A program made the position numbers and the translations under genes. The notes under the pieces were generated by a model. The model was not told the origin of the DNA, made no database searches, and saw only the letters and a list, made by a program, of their open reading frames with translations. From positions 929,001-993,000 of the forward strand of contig NC_020291.1 in assembly GCF_000340885.1 (NCBI RefSeq): a stretch of DNA of 64,000 bases, written 5' to 3'. Below are positions 54,807-64,000 of this stretch, piece by piece. The first letter of the stretch is position 1. Each line of letters starts with the position of its first letter. This DNA comes from Clostridium saccharoperbutylacetonicum N1-4(HMT) (GTDB taxonomy: Bacteria > Bacillota > Clostridia > Clostridiales > Clostridiaceae).

Positions 54807-54978
54807 ATGTTTAAAATCCTAGGTGTTAAATTACTTGATAAAGAATTTTGCTATTAATATATGATCTATAGATGATTAGATTTTAGAATTTTTTATAATT
54901 ATAAAGAACATATAGTATAATAGTATTTGTATATTGGAATTGAAGATTAAAATTAAATTTACAAAAAATTATTATTTA

Positions 54979-55011
54979 AAAAATGACTCATGGTCATTTT
55001 TGTGCTATAAT
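54979..55011 (+). promoter_or_regulatory. Operator-like inverted repeat and extended -10 before the YhgE/Pip pair
   Basis: AAAAATGAC, TCATG, GTCATTTTT (54979-55001) is a perfect 9-bp inverted repeat. It is followed by TGCTATAAT, an extended -10 (TATAAT 55006-55011). The repeat overlaps the -35 position, as for a TetR- or MarR-type repressor. Such regulators commonly control YhgE/Pip genes, but none is encoded within the window nearby. Confidence 0.6.
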
Positions 55012-55081
55012 CTATTTAGTAAAATGATATTAGTTATACATAAATTAAAAAACATAAATGATTTTTAATAGGGGATAAAGC

Positions 55082-57382
55082 ATGAAGAATATAGTGAAAA
55101 TTTTTGTGAGAGATATAAAAAATATATTTACAAACTGGATAGCAACTGTTGTGGTAATTGTTTTGATGATACTACCGTCTTTATACTCATTAGTAAACAT
55201 TGAGGCGTCATGGGACCCATATGCGAATACTAGTGGGATACAAGTTGCAATTGTTAATGAGGATAAAGGAACCGTATATAAGGAGCATGATATAAATCTG
55301 GGTAATGATTTAGTTGATAAGCTTAAGGATAATGACAAATTAGGGTGGGTATTTGTAGACAAGGAAACTGCACAAGAAGGCTTACTTAATGAAAAATACT
55401 ATGCAACTATTGAAATACCAGAAGACTTCTCTAAAGATGTTACAACATTAGTAAAAAAGGATGTTATAAAGCCTAAATTAATTTATACAGTAAATGAAAA
55501 GAAAAATGTTATAGCTTCCAAGATAACAGATGCTGGTGTAAGTTCTGTAAAAACTCAATTAGATCAGAACATTGCAAAGAGTATTTCTGGAATTATGTTT
55601 AGGTTATTAGATGAAATTGGAGTGGATATAGAAAATAATAGATATCAACTTAGAAATATAATGGATTCAGTTTATAAATTAGATGATAATATGCCAGAAC
55701 TTGGACAAATGTTAGATCAAGCTATAGATGGAACAATAAGTGCATCAGACTTAGTTAGTACAACTAATCAGCTTATACCAACAGTAGCAGATACAATTGA
55801 TGGAACTTCTGAATTTTTAAATTATACTCAAAATTATTTAAATGAAACACAAAAGGATTTAGAAAAAGAATCACCCAAAATTAAAGAAGATTTAGTTAAA
55901 TCTGAAAATACTCTTGATACTGCAAGTGTCGAACTTAAGAATATTGATCAAAAAGTATTGCCAGAAGTTGAAAAAAAAGCTTTATTACAGGCTGCAGATT
56001 CTGTAAAAGCCACAAAAGCAAGTGTTGATGAGGCAAGAGCTAAATTAAGTGACATTAAAAGAGCTATAAATCATCTTACTAAAATTCAAATTTCTAAAGT
56101 TACAATAGATCCTGCACTTCAACAGAGTTCACCTGAAATGAAAAATATTCAAAACACTCTTGATAAGCAGGCAGAGGCATTAGATAATGCAAAGAGTGCA
56201 TTGAAAAAGGAAAGCAGCACTATATCTAATATTCAAGATAGATTGAATACTGTTGATGATAACCTTGATAAACTTACTAATAGAATTAATGATGATTTAA
56301 ATAAATTAAATAATGGGAAAAACCCTATAGATACAAAAAATCTTTCCGATACTATAGAGGTATTAGATGATTCACATAAATTAGTTTCAGATATTACTGA
56401 TAAATATGATTCCGAAATCATGCCAACAATTAATAAGGGGTTTGATTCAATGAGAGAGATTTTAGACAATGGTTTGAATCTATCAGCTCAAGGAAAGAAT
56501 GTATTACCAGATGTTCAAGCTATGTTAAATACCTTTAAAAATGCATCTGATTCATCTAATGAAGAATTAAAAAAACTAAAAGAAAAATTCCCAGACATTC
56601 AAGATAATGTCCATGAATTAGCAGAAAAATTAAAAAGAATTGATAATAAGCAAGATATTGATGAATTGTTAGATATGATAACAAATAATTGGGATACGCA
56701 AAGTGATTTTCTTGCTAGTCCAGTAGAAATTCAAGATAACAGATTGTTTCCATGGCCTAATTATGGTTCTACAGTTACACCATTTTATACAGTTTTATGT
56801 CTTTGGATTGGAGGATATATACTATCAGTATTAATTGGAACAGAAGCAGAGCCAGTGGAGGAAGGTAAAAAATTAAAGAACTATGAAAAATATTTTGGAC
56901 GATTGACCTTGTTCTTATTTATTGGAATAGGACAAGCAATTGTGGCAAGTTTAGGTGCATTATTATTATTACATTCTTATGCTGTTCATCCTGTAATGTT
57001 TGTATTATATTGCATATTTATAAGTATTGTATTTAACTGTATAATATATACTGCAGTAAGTTTGTTTGGCTATGGTGGTATTGTAATTGGAGTAGTATTA
57101 TTAGTACTACAAGTGGCAGGTACCAATGGTAATTTCCCAATAGAAGTTAATCCAATTGGATTTCAAGAATTATTTCCATATCTTCCTTTCACTTATGCAA
57201 TAAGTGCTGTTAGGCAGATAAATGCAGGAATAATTTATTCAATATTAATTAAGGATACTGCTATACTGTGTGTATTTATGATAGCGTCAGTTGTTATGGG
57301 AATCTTATTTAAAGAAAAAATTAATGCTAAAAGAATAAATATTGTTAAAATGCTTAAGGAAAGTTATTTGATGAATGGTTAA
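55082..57382 (+). CDS. YhgE/Pip-family membrane protein, first of a tandem pair
   Basis: The 766-residue protein has one N-terminal helix (WIATVVVIVLMILPSLYSLVNI) followed by the family hallmark ASWDPYANT. A 500-residue extracytoplasmic region rich in coiled coil spans about 150-545. Five C-terminal helices (about 570-750) resemble ABC-2 permeases. Lactococcal Pip is a phage-infection protein, and related YhgE/EsaA proteins act with type VII secretion or export. No ATPase or WXG100 gene is nearby, so the role is open. A weak GGGGA precedes the ATG. The second copy follows 35 bases after the stop. Confidence 0.9.
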   Translation: MKNIVKIFVRDIKNIFTNWIATVVVIVLMILPSLYSLVNIEASWDPYANTSGIQVAIVNEDKGTVYKEHDINLGNDLVDKLKDNDKLGWVFVDKETAQEGLLNEKYYATIEIPEDFSKDVTTLVKKDVIKPKLIYTVNEKKNVIASKITDAGVSSVKTQLDQNIAKSISGIMFRLLDEIGVDIENNRYQLRNIMDSVYKLDDNMPELGQMLDQAIDGTISASDLVSTTNQLIPTVADTIDGTSEFLNYTQNYLNETQKDLEKESPKIKEDLVKSENTLDTASVELKNIDQKVLPEVEKKALLQAADSVKATKASVDEARAKLSDIKRAINHLTKIQISKVTIDPALQQSSPEMKNIQNTLDKQAEALDNAKSALKKESSTISNIQDRLNTVDDNLDKLTNRINDDLNKLNNGKNPIDTKNLSDTIEVLDDSHKLVSDITDKYDSEIMPTINKGFDSMREILDNGLNLSAQGKNVLPDVQAMLNTFKNASDSSNEELKKLKEKFPDIQDNVHELAEKLKRIDNKQDIDELLDMITNNWDTQSDFLASPVEIQDNRLFPWPNYGSTVTPFYTVLCLWIGGYILSVLIGTEAEPVEEGKKLKNYEKYFGRLTLFLFIGIGQAIVASLGALLLLHSYAVHPVMFVLYCIFISIVFNCIIYTAVSLFGYGGIVIGVVLLVLQVAGTNGNFPIEVNPIGFQELFPYLPFTYAISAVRQINAGIIYSILIKDTAILCVFMIASVVMGILFKEKINAKRINIVKMLKESYLMNG

Positions 57383-57417
57383 ATTAATTTATATTGTAAA
57401 TGTTAGAGGAATTAATT

Positions 57418-59709
57418 ATGAAGAATATATTTAAGATTTATAAAAGGGATATTAATAAAATACGTACTAATTGGGTTGCACGACTTATGATAATAGTAAT
57501 TATAATTATTCCATCTATGTACTCATTAATAAATATTAAAGCTTCTTGGGATCCATATGCAAATACAGGCGGTATTAAGATTGCTGTTATTAATGAGGAT
57601 AAAGGAACAGTTTTTAAGGAGCAAAATGTAAACTTAGGACAAGAATTGGTTGATAAACTTAAAGACAATGATAAATTAGGATGGGTTTTTACTGATAAAG
57701 AAAGTGCAGAGCAGGGTTTATTGTTGGAGAAATATTATGCAACAATTGAAATTCCAGAAGATTTTTCTAAAGATACAACTACATTAGTTGAAAAAAATAT
57801 TCAAAAACCAAAACTAATATATACTGTTAATGAAAAGAAGAACGCAGTTGCACCTAAGATGACTGATTCGGGAATAAAAAGTGTAAAAAATCAAGTAGAT
57901 GAAAATGTAATAAAAACTGTTTCTGGAATACTTTTTAGAGTATGTAATGAAAGAGGAGTAGACATTCAAGACAATAGATCAAAGCTTAGAAAAATTGTAG
58001 ATAACATATATGAATTAGACGATAATATGGATAAGCTTGAATCAATTTTAGATACTGCTACAGATGGGACAGGCCAGTTATCAGATGTTTTGAATAAGAC
58101 AAATGATATGATTCCAACAATATCAAATACTCTTGATTTATCACAAGATTTTTTAAATAATAGTAAAACAACATTAGATGATACACAAGGAGAATTATCA
58201 GATATTTCACCAATAATAAAACAAGATTTAGTTAAATCTGAAAAAGTTCTTGATAATTCAAGTGTTGAACTTAAAAATTTAGATCAAAATATATTACCAG
58301 AAATGGCAAAAAAAACATTGTTAAACGTTCGTGATTCAGCGAAAGCAACGAAAGAAACCCTTAATGATACTGTATCAAAGCTCAGAAGTATAAAAAAATT
58401 TATTAATGAACTAGGCAAATTACAAATACAAATACCATCCTTTGGTGATACGACAGTAAATTCTGATAAGGTTAATGCATTAAAACAGCAATTGGATAAG
58501 CAGGCAGATGCATTAAGAAATATGCAGGATAATTTGAGGGATATGAGTGGAGTGATTTCTGATGCTGTTGAAAAATTAGAAATTATTGAAGATAAGCTAC
58601 AGATTGTAATTGATAAATCAGATGAACAACTTAATAAAATTGATGATAAAGGTTTAGATACTCAAACCCTTAAGGATACTATAAAGGTTGTAGATGAGGT
58701 ACATACCTTAGTTGCAGATATTACTGATAGATATAGTTCGGAAATAGAACCAGGAGTAGAAAAAGCATTTAACTCAACAAGAGATATTTTAAATAATAGT
58801 TCTGACATTGTTGAAGAAGGAATAAAGACACTACCAGAAGTTGAAAATTTAATTAATGTATCACAAGATGCAACCCAATTATCTAAGGAAGAGTTAAATA
58901 CACTGAAAAATAAATTTCCAGAAGCTAGAGATAAAATTCATGAGTTAGCTAATAAAGTTAGAGAAAAAGATGAAGATGATAGTATTGATGAACTGTTAGA
59001 TATGATGACAAGCAATTGGGAAAATCAAAGTGATTTTGTAGCTAGTCCAGTTGAAATACAAGATAATAGATTATTTCCATGGACCAATTATGGTACAGCA
59101 GCAACCCCATTTTATACAATTCTTTGTTTATGGGTTGGTGGATTGCTAGGATCAGCGCTATTAGCATTAAACTCACCAGATTTTGAAGATGGTACAATAA
59201 TTAAACCTTATGAAATGTATTTAGGAAAATTATTAATGTTTTTAACAGTTGGTATATGTCAGGCTATTATTGCAAGTTTAGGAGCATTGCTAATATTAAA
59301 GAGTCATTCAGTGCATCCGGTAATGACGGTTTTTTACTGTATATTTGTAAGTATAATATTTATTATTATTATTTATACTGCAGCTACTTTATTAGAAGCA
59401 GTTGGAAAAGCCATAATGGTAGTTTTATTGGTATTGCAGATGGCAGGTGCCAGTGGTAATTTTCCTATTGAGGTTACACCAGTTATATTTCAAAAAATAT
59501 ACCCATATTTACCATTTACTTATGCTATAAGTGGAATGAGGCAGATAATGGCGGGTATTATATATCCAATATTATTTAAGGATATAGCTATGTTGTGTAT
59601 TTATGCAGTTGTGGCATTAATACTTGGAATGGTGTCTAAAGGAACGATTAACAAATTAACCAATAAGACAATGGAAAAATTAAATATGAGTGGAATAATG
59701 CGTCATTAA
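57418..59709 (+). CDS. YhgE/Pip-family membrane protein, second of a tandem pair
   Basis: The 763-residue paralogue of the preceding protein shares the same order: N-terminal helix, ASWDPYANT, long coiled-coil outer region, and five C-terminal helices. The ends are most alike (EDKGTVFKEQNVNLGQEL; SPVEIQDNRLFPW shared exactly), while the coiled-coil middle has diverged. The ATG at 57418 is chosen for AGAGGA 7 bases upstream; the frame allows 57400. The pair is evidently one operon and may form a heteromer. A terminator with a 20-pair stem follows. Confidence 0.9.
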   Translation: MKNIFKIYKRDINKIRTNWVARLMIIVIIIIPSMYSLINIKASWDPYANTGGIKIAVINEDKGTVFKEQNVNLGQELVDKLKDNDKLGWVFTDKESAEQGLLLEKYYATIEIPEDFSKDTTTLVEKNIQKPKLIYTVNEKKNAVAPKMTDSGIKSVKNQVDENVIKTVSGILFRVCNERGVDIQDNRSKLRKIVDNIYELDDNMDKLESILDTATDGTGQLSDVLNKTNDMIPTISNTLDLSQDFLNNSKTTLDDTQGELSDISPIIKQDLVKSEKVLDNSSVELKNLDQNILPEMAKKTLLNVRDSAKATKETLNDTVSKLRSIKKFINELGKLQIQIPSFGDTTVNSDKVNALKQQLDKQADALRNMQDNLRDMSGVISDAVEKLEIIEDKLQIVIDKSDEQLNKIDDKGLDTQTLKDTIKVVDEVHTLVADITDRYSSEIEPGVEKAFNSTRDILNNSSDIVEEGIKTLPEVENLINVSQDATQLSKEELNTLKNKFPEARDKIHELANKVREKDEDDSIDELLDMMTSNWENQSDFVASPVEIQDNRLFPWTNYGTAATPFYTILCLWVGGLLGSALLALNSPDFEDGTIIKPYEMYLGKLLMFLTVGICQAIIASLGALLILKSHSVHPVMTVFYCIFVSIIFIIIIYTAATLLEAVGKAIMVVLLVLQMAGASGNFPIEVTPVIFQKIYPYLPFTYAISGMRQIMAGIIYPILFKDIAMLCIYAVVALILGMVSKGTINKLTNKTMEKLNMSGIMRH

Positions 59710-59730
59710 AATTGCGTTATTTAGGATTAT

Positions 59731-59779
59731 AAGCTTTTCTGTATTTTAGAGTTTTCTAGAATACAGAGGAGCTGTTTTT
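59731..59779 (+). terminator. Intrinsic terminator of the YhgE/Pip operon
   Basis: A stem of about 20 pairs including G-U (AAGCTTTTCTGTATTTTAGA with TCTAGAATACAGAGGAGCTG) and a 4-base loop, followed by TTTTTG. Confidence 0.88.
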
Positions 59780-59954
59780 GTTTAATTGTCTTTTAGGAGA
59801 TAACAGACCTATTTCTTTAGATTCAAGATAGTGGAAAAATTTTTGGGAGTTGCTTTATTCCACTAATTACAAATAAATACATAGATTTTAAGAAATTAAC
59901 ATATAATAAATTAATTATATGAATCTATAAATTGTTTGAAATTTGAGGTGTGTT

Positions 59955-60455
59955 ATGGGAGCAAATACTAAGAAACAAAGAAAAATTAAATTTATTCCAT
60001 TGATTATATCTATAGCAATACCGTTATTGATGGGGTTTGGAGCCCAAAAACTAGTTCCTAATATGAGTTTAATCTATGAAAATTTGATAAAACCGCCTTT
60101 TGCTCCACCAGCAATAATATTTCCAATTGTTTGGACAGTACTATATATATTAATGGGAATAGCAGCATATAAGGTATGGATATTGAAATATGAAAATATT
60201 GATGTTAGTTCGGCAATATTTGTTTATGCAATTCAATTGTTGCTTAATTTTCTATGGACAATAATTTTCTTTGGTTTTAAGCTTTATGGATTAGCATTTT
60301 TAGAATTAATGATACTAATTTTATTTGTGATATTAACAATAAAAAGGTTTTATGATAAGGCTGGAAAAGCCTCAATATTACTGATACCATATTTAATTTG
60401 GCTGATATATGCAGGAATACTTAATTTTTTCATTTGGATGTTAAACGAAATGTAA
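59955..60455 (+). CDS. tspO: TspO/MBR-family membrane protein
   Basis: The 166-residue protein has five membrane helices. The TspO signature is in KPPFAPPAIIFPIVWTVLYI, followed by LMGIAAYKVW and the Trp-rich LLNFLWTIIFFGFK. TspO proteins bind porphyrins or other tetrapyrroles, and in bacteria modulate stress responses. The ATG at 59955 follows GAGGTG closely; a TTG at 59943 is the alternative used by the open frame. It is monocistronic. Confidence 0.9.
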   Translation: MGANTKKQRKIKFIPLIISIAIPLLMGFGAQKLVPNMSLIYENLIKPPFAPPAIIFPIVWTVLYILMGIAAYKVWILKYENIDVSSAIFVYAIQLLLNFLWTIIFFGFKLYGLAFLELMILILFVILTIKRFYDKAGKASILLIPYLIWLIYAGILNFFIWMLNEM

Positions 60456-60574
60456 AAAATATATATCTATTTTAGTATTTAAAGAATATTAATATTATAT
60501 ACTATCAATTTAGGGAGGAGTCTACTTTGAAAAAATGACTTGGAAAGGTAATAATTTTTAAAGTAGGATAAGAA

Positions 60575-62881
60575 ATGAAAAGAGAATTAACTCCAAATGA
60601 AATTATTTTTTGCACGTCTAATGCGGAAAAGGCTAGAAAAAGTAATATTAGTAAAATACCTGAATTTACTGCAACTTTAAATAAGATAGAAAAGAGTTTA
60701 AGCATTCAAAAAGAAGGATACAATATATATTATGTTGATTCATTTTCTAAGGAAAGATTAAATGAGTTAGTTGAGTATGTTAAAAGTGTGTATGAAAAAC
60801 TTCCTCCACCTAAAGATATTTGCTATGCAACATCTCAAGAGAATATCAATCCTATTCCTCTATTTTTACCAAATGGTAAGGGTAGCTTGTTAAAAGATAT
60901 GATTGGAGAAATAAAAGAAAAATATTTTGAGTGTATATTAGAATTTTATAGCAGTTCTTCAGATGATGAGAAGGAAGGTATAATTGAGGATATAAGTGAA
61001 AAGAGAAGTAATTATATAACTAAACTTATGGATTCAGCCAAGAAGAAAAATTTTGAAGTTAAGGCAACTAGCGGTGGCTTTGTCTTTATTCCTTTAAAAG
61101 ATGAGGGAAAGGAAATAACTGAAAATGAGTATGAACAATTAGAAAATGTTACTCAAGAAAATATTGAGAAAGAAGCATCAAAGTTAAAAAAAGAAGCAGA
61201 GATTATATTAGAAGCCTTGAAGGATATAGAAATAAAATCAATTGAAAAACTTAAAAATATCTATAGAGATTACATTAAGAAGAATATGCAGAAATATAAA
61301 GATGATTTATTACTTCAGTTTATTTCCCAAGATGATGTCTACAAATATTTGCTTCAAATGTATGATGATATTGAGGAAAGAATAGTTGAAAGTTATACAA
61401 TTAATTTAGAAGAGGATGAAGAAGAGCTCAAGGAGATATTTTCAAAATATAATATTAATGTACTAGTAGATAATTCTAATAGTTTTCATCCAAATGTAAT
61501 ATATGAGGAGGATCCTACCATTGGAAATTTAATTGGGAATATCGAATATAGAAATAGCAATGGAGGATATAGTACAGATATTTCGTTAATAAGTGCAGGA
61601 AGTTTATTAAAGGCAAATGAAGGCTGCTTAATGCTAAGAATGAGTTCTTTAATTAGCAGTGGATTAAGTTATTATTATTTAAAAAAAGCATTAATTCATG
61701 GAAAAGTAAGCTATAATTATACAAGGAGCTACCTTGAAGTCATTTCTATTGCAGGATTAAAGCCAGAGCCAATTCCGATAAATTTAAAAGTAATATTAAT
61801 AGGTGATTATGAAAGTTTTCAAATATTATATGATAATGATGAAGATTTTAAGCAAATTTTCCCAATAAGAATAGAATCAGAAATAGAATTAAAATATAAC
61901 AGTATGAATAGAAATTTTATCTGCAATATGGTAAAAGAAAAAGTAAAAAAAGACAATTTATTAGATGTATCTGAAGAAGCACTTGAGGAAATAATTAAAT
62001 TTTTATCGAGAGTTTCAGGTCAGAGAAACAAAATATCTATAGATGATTATTATATAAATAAATTATTGTATTTAGCTAATAATAATTCAAAAGCTGAAGA
62101 GAGAAATAGAATTGAAAAGCAAGATGTAATAAGTGTTGCCTATGAAGATGAAAAAATTTTAGAAGATATTATGGAAAATTATAAAAATAAAAAGATACTA
62201 ATTACTACAAGGGGAAAAGAAATAGGAATTGTTAATGGACTTGCTGTAGTTGGGAATGGATTTTATAGTTTTGGAAAACCAATGAGAATAACATGCTTAA
62301 CACATGTTGGAGATGGTAGGATAATAGACATTCATAAGGAATGCAAGATGAGTGGAAATATTCATGAAAAATCAATTAGTATACTTGGTGGTTTGCTAAG
62401 TAATTTAATAAGTCCATATGAAAAATTACCAGTAGACCTTCAATTAAGTTTTGAACAAACCTATGGCTTGATTGAAGGGGATAGTGCTTCTGTAGCAGAA
62501 ATAATTTGTATCTTATCAGCATTGAGTAGAAGAGGAGTAAGACAGAATATTGCAGTAACAGGATCTATAAATCAATTAGGAGAGATACAAGCTATTGGTG
62601 GCGTAAATGAAAAAATTGAGGGGTTTCATAGAGTTTGTGGCACTATAGATATGATTGATGACAAAGGAGTTTTAATTCCAAGCACAAATGTAGATGAATT
62701 GATATTAAGAAGTGAAGTTGAAGAAGATGTTAAAAAGAAAAAATTTCATATTTACACTATGGAAACTTTAGAAGATGCTATTGAAACCTTGATACTTGAT
62801 GAAGGAGAATCTATAAAGGGATTTTATAAAGAAATAGAAAATGAAATTTTAAAATATAAACCTGTCAAAAAGAAAAAATAA
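60575..62881 (+). CDS. Lon-like protease with degenerate ATPase module
   Basis: The 768-residue protein aligns with the AAA_32/Lon C-domain family (LonB/LonC-like). The C-terminal protease domain is intact: Ser637 in GDSASVAE and Lys680 in VNEKIEGF, spaced 43 residues as in E. coli Lon. The ATPase part is not. Where relatives have GYNIFVLGPSGTGKT the sequence reads GYNIYYVDSFSKERL (about 48-62), and the Walker B acidic pair is replaced by Arg355-Met356 in NEGCLMLRMSSL. It has a long helical insert (about 110-270). It may be an ATP-independent Lon-like protease. It lies upstream of spoIIA but is separated by a terminator and a repeat element. Confidence 0.88.
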   Translation: MKRELTPNEIIFCTSNAEKARKSNISKIPEFTATLNKIEKSLSIQKEGYNIYYVDSFSKERLNELVEYVKSVYEKLPPPKDICYATSQENINPIPLFLPNGKGSLLKDMIGEIKEKYFECILEFYSSSSDDEKEGIIEDISEKRSNYITKLMDSAKKKNFEVKATSGGFVFIPLKDEGKEITENEYEQLENVTQENIEKEASKLKKEAEIILEALKDIEIKSIEKLKNIYRDYIKKNMQKYKDDLLLQFISQDDVYKYLLQMYDDIEERIVESYTINLEEDEEELKEIFSKYNINVLVDNSNSFHPNVIYEEDPTIGNLIGNIEYRNSNGGYSTDISLISAGSLLKANEGCLMLRMSSLISSGLSYYYLKKALIHGKVSYNYTRSYLEVISIAGLKPEPIPINLKVILIGDYESFQILYDNDEDFKQIFPIRIESEIELKYNSMNRNFICNMVKEKVKKDNLLDVSEEALEEIIKFLSRVSGQRNKISIDDYYINKLLYLANNNSKAEERNRIEKQDVISVAYEDEKILEDIMENYKNKKILITTRGKEIGIVNGLAVVGNGFYSFGKPMRITCLTHVGDGRIIDIHKECKMSGNIHEKSISILGGLLSNLISPYEKLPVDLQLSFEQTYGLIEGDSASVAEIICILSALSRRGVRQNIAVTGSINQLGEIQAIGGVNEKIEGFHRVCGTIDMIDDKGVLIPSTNVDELILRSEVEEDVKKKKFHIYTMETLEDAIETLILDEGESIKGFYKEIENEILKYKPVKKKK

Positions 62882-62921
62882 AATTTATAAAAATTAAATC
62901 ATATATAAATTTCAAAGTAAA

Positions 62922-62985
62922 AAAGAAGATGTTTTTGAAGATAATTATTTATTTAATTTCAAAAAAATATCTTCTTTGTTTTATA
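62922..62985 (+). terminator. Terminator of the Lon-like protease gene
   Basis: AAAGAAGAT and ATCTTCTTT, extended inside by TTTTTGAA / TTCAAAAA, with a T-rich tail. Confidence 0.7.
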
Positions 62986-63300
62986 TAGATATCCAAGGCA
63001 AGAATTAGACATATGCAGAACTTACCTAAATTAAACACATATTTATTCCAGCGGACTTAAATCAGTTTACAGTTAACAACTAACAGTTATCAGTTGAGGA
63101 AGAAAAGCTAATAGCTTTTCTTAAATTATACATTTTCGAAATCTTTAAAGAAATTTCATATGTAACTCATAACTCATAACTTATTTCAAGCTTGCTTCCA
63201 GAAAAATGTATCTAATTCTAGTGTAGTGTTATGATTATAACTTCTCAATGATGCATGTATATTCCATTTATAAGTTTGATTCTTAAATTTGATATCTATA
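62984..63300. repeat. Dispersed repeat family B, copy 3
   Basis: The element runs from TATAGATATC to GATATCTATA (perfect 10-bp terminal inverted repeat). Both end regions match copies 1 and 2; the middle (about 63060-63180) differs, with direct repeats such as ACTCATAACTCATAACTT. It lies between the protease terminator and the spoIIA promoter region. The stretch 63301-63486 holds the spoIIA promoter region and no gene. Confidence 0.85.
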
Positions 63301-63486
63301 AAAAAGAAAATATTATTATTATAATTATGTATTAATGGAAAAAAATAGAATAAAAGATTTGACGGTGGATGAAATGTTATGTTAAAATATGGTAAAAGGA
63401 TGGCGTGAAAATAGAGAAGGAGGTGAAATCGGGATATCTTAAAAGTTTTAAGTATAAGTTAATGTTTTAGGATATTCTTAATTACT

Positions 63487-63822
63487 ATGAATTTGGAATT
63501 TTGTAAAAAAGGAAATATTTTGATAATTACCCTTTGTGGAGAGCTTGATCATAATAGTGCAGAGGAAGTTAGGGTTAGAGTTGATGATAGAATAGATAGA
63601 GATAATATCAAAAAGGCAGTTTTGGATTTTTCTAGAGTTACCTTTATGGATAGTTCAGGTATTGGTGCTGTTCTTGGTAGATATAAGAAGTTATCAAATA
63701 AGGGAGGAATGCTTTGTATAGCAATGCCTAATAAAAATGTAAGCAGAATTTTTGAATTAGCAGGTTTATATAAAATAATTAAAAATTATGATACTGTAGA
63801 TGAAGCAGTAAGGTGCATTTAG
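63487..63822 (+). CDS. spoIIAA: Anti-sigma F factor antagonist SpoIIAA
   Basis: The 111-residue STAS protein begins [20 protein letters not shown]. The phosphorylatable serine is in [15 protein letters not shown]. It binds SpoIIAB when unphosphorylated and so frees sigma F in the forespore. The ATG has only a weak AGGATA site at a long distance; a perfect AAGGAGGTGA sits about 60 bases upstream without a matching long frame. A sigma-H-like promoter may lie near 63345-63385. It is followed 14 bases on by spoIIAB. Confidence 0.95.
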   Translation: MNLEFCKKGNILIITLCGELDHNSAEEVRVRVDDRIDRDNIKKAVLDFSRVTFMDSSGIGAVLGRYKKLSNKGGMLCIAMPNKNVSRIFELAGLYKIIKNYDTVDEAVRCI

Positions 63823-63836
63823 ATGGAGGGGTTATC

Positions 63837-64000
63837 ATGTCTGACAATAAAATGAGTATAGAATTTGTAAGTAAATCTCAAAATGAAGGTTTCGCAAGAG
63901 TTGCTGTTGCAGCTTTTGTTGCACAATTAGATCCAACAATTGATGAAATAAATGATGTAAAAACTGCAGTATCAGAAGCGGTTACTAATTCTATAATACA
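63837..64000 (+). CDS. spoIIAB: Anti-sigma F factor SpoIIAB (3' partial)
   Basis: The first 54 codons are visible before the window ends. The reading [20 protein letters not shown] and then [14 protein letters not shown] matches the N-terminal part of SpoIIAB, a GHKL-fold kinase that holds sigma F and phosphorylates SpoIIAA. GGAGGGG precedes the ATG. sigF is expected next, outside the window. Confidence 0.95.
   Translation, partial: MSDNKMSIEFVSKSQNEGFARVAVAAFVAQLDPTIDEINDVKTAVSEAVTNSII

Overview
The window looks like a chromosomal segment of a Clostridium sensu stricto, probably of the C. beijerinckii / C. butyricum type. This rests on the strongly AT-rich sequence with AT-rich codon use, purine-rich Shine-Dalgarno sites, anaerobe genes (hybrid cluster protein, a rubredoxin-domain oxidoreductase, ferredoxin-type proteins), the sporulation pair spoIIAA-spoIIAB at the right edge, choline-binding-type repeats in a secreted protein, and Firmicutes riboregulators (lysine riboswitch, T-box). 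The species is inferred from general resemblance, not from a search. I see no prophage, IS transposase, rRNA or CRISPR array. Mobile-like DNA is limited to short dispersed repeats: a three-copy family with TATAGATATC terminal inverted repeats and a two-copy family sitting directly behind transcription terminators.

Layout. 1-7.1 kb: end of a rubredoxin/FAD oxidoreductase, a sugar phosphate isomerase-like TIM barrel, then a glycerate/gluconate cassette (GntP permease, glycerate kinase, CdaR-type regulator). 7.3-15.1 kb: RecQ helicase, Ca2+-type P-ATPase, HD-GYP phosphodiesterase, PHP phosphoesterase and a secreted CAP protein with choline-binding-type repeats. 15.3-17.0 kb: class V aminotransferase plus an ECF transporter S component. 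17.3-19.9 kb: a large secreted beta-helix/FN3 protein. 20.0-22.6 kb: a Crp/Fnr regulator and hydroxylamine reductase. 22.9-27.1 kb: a KimA-type potassium importer and a lysine permease behind a lysine riboswitch. 27.3-33.4 kb: a polar amino acid ABC transporter, a membrane metallophosphoesterase, and a GntR-ATPase-permease operon. 33.7-38.8 kb: a soluble PocR-MCP chemoreceptor, the nadABC operon and a ferredoxin-domain protein. 39-45.8 kb: universal stress protein, TIGR04540-like protein, trpS, DUF3284 protein, polA, coaE and a lytic transglycosylase. 46-50.8 kb (minus strand): a four-gene dlt-like surface-acylation cassette. 51.2-54.7 kb: tRNA-Leu(GAG), a small membrane protein, and a T-box-controlled methionyl-tRNA synthetase. 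55-60.5 kb: two tandem YhgE/Pip proteins and TspO. 60.6-64 kb: a Lon-like protease with a degenerate ATPase module, and the start of the spoIIA operon.

The most unusual system is the dlt-like cassette at 46-50.8 kb. It pairs an AlgI-type MBOAT acyltransferase and an SGNH-fold membrane protein with an adenylating enzyme and an acyl carrier protein. The adenylating enzyme resembles DltA, but by eye it lacks both the aspartate that anchors the amino group of D-alanine (Ser201 here) and the specificity cysteine (Ala273 here), while its catalytic lysine is kept. This suggests activation of an acid other than D-alanine for transfer to an exported polymer. The second protein-level oddity is the Lon-like protease, whose Walker A and B motifs are gone while the Ser637/Lys680 dyad is intact.

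Regulation is unusually readable. There is a lysine riboswitch with its terminator, a T-box with AUG specifier, near-perfect operator palindromes at the GntR-ABC and nad operons, and intrinsic terminators at most operon ends.
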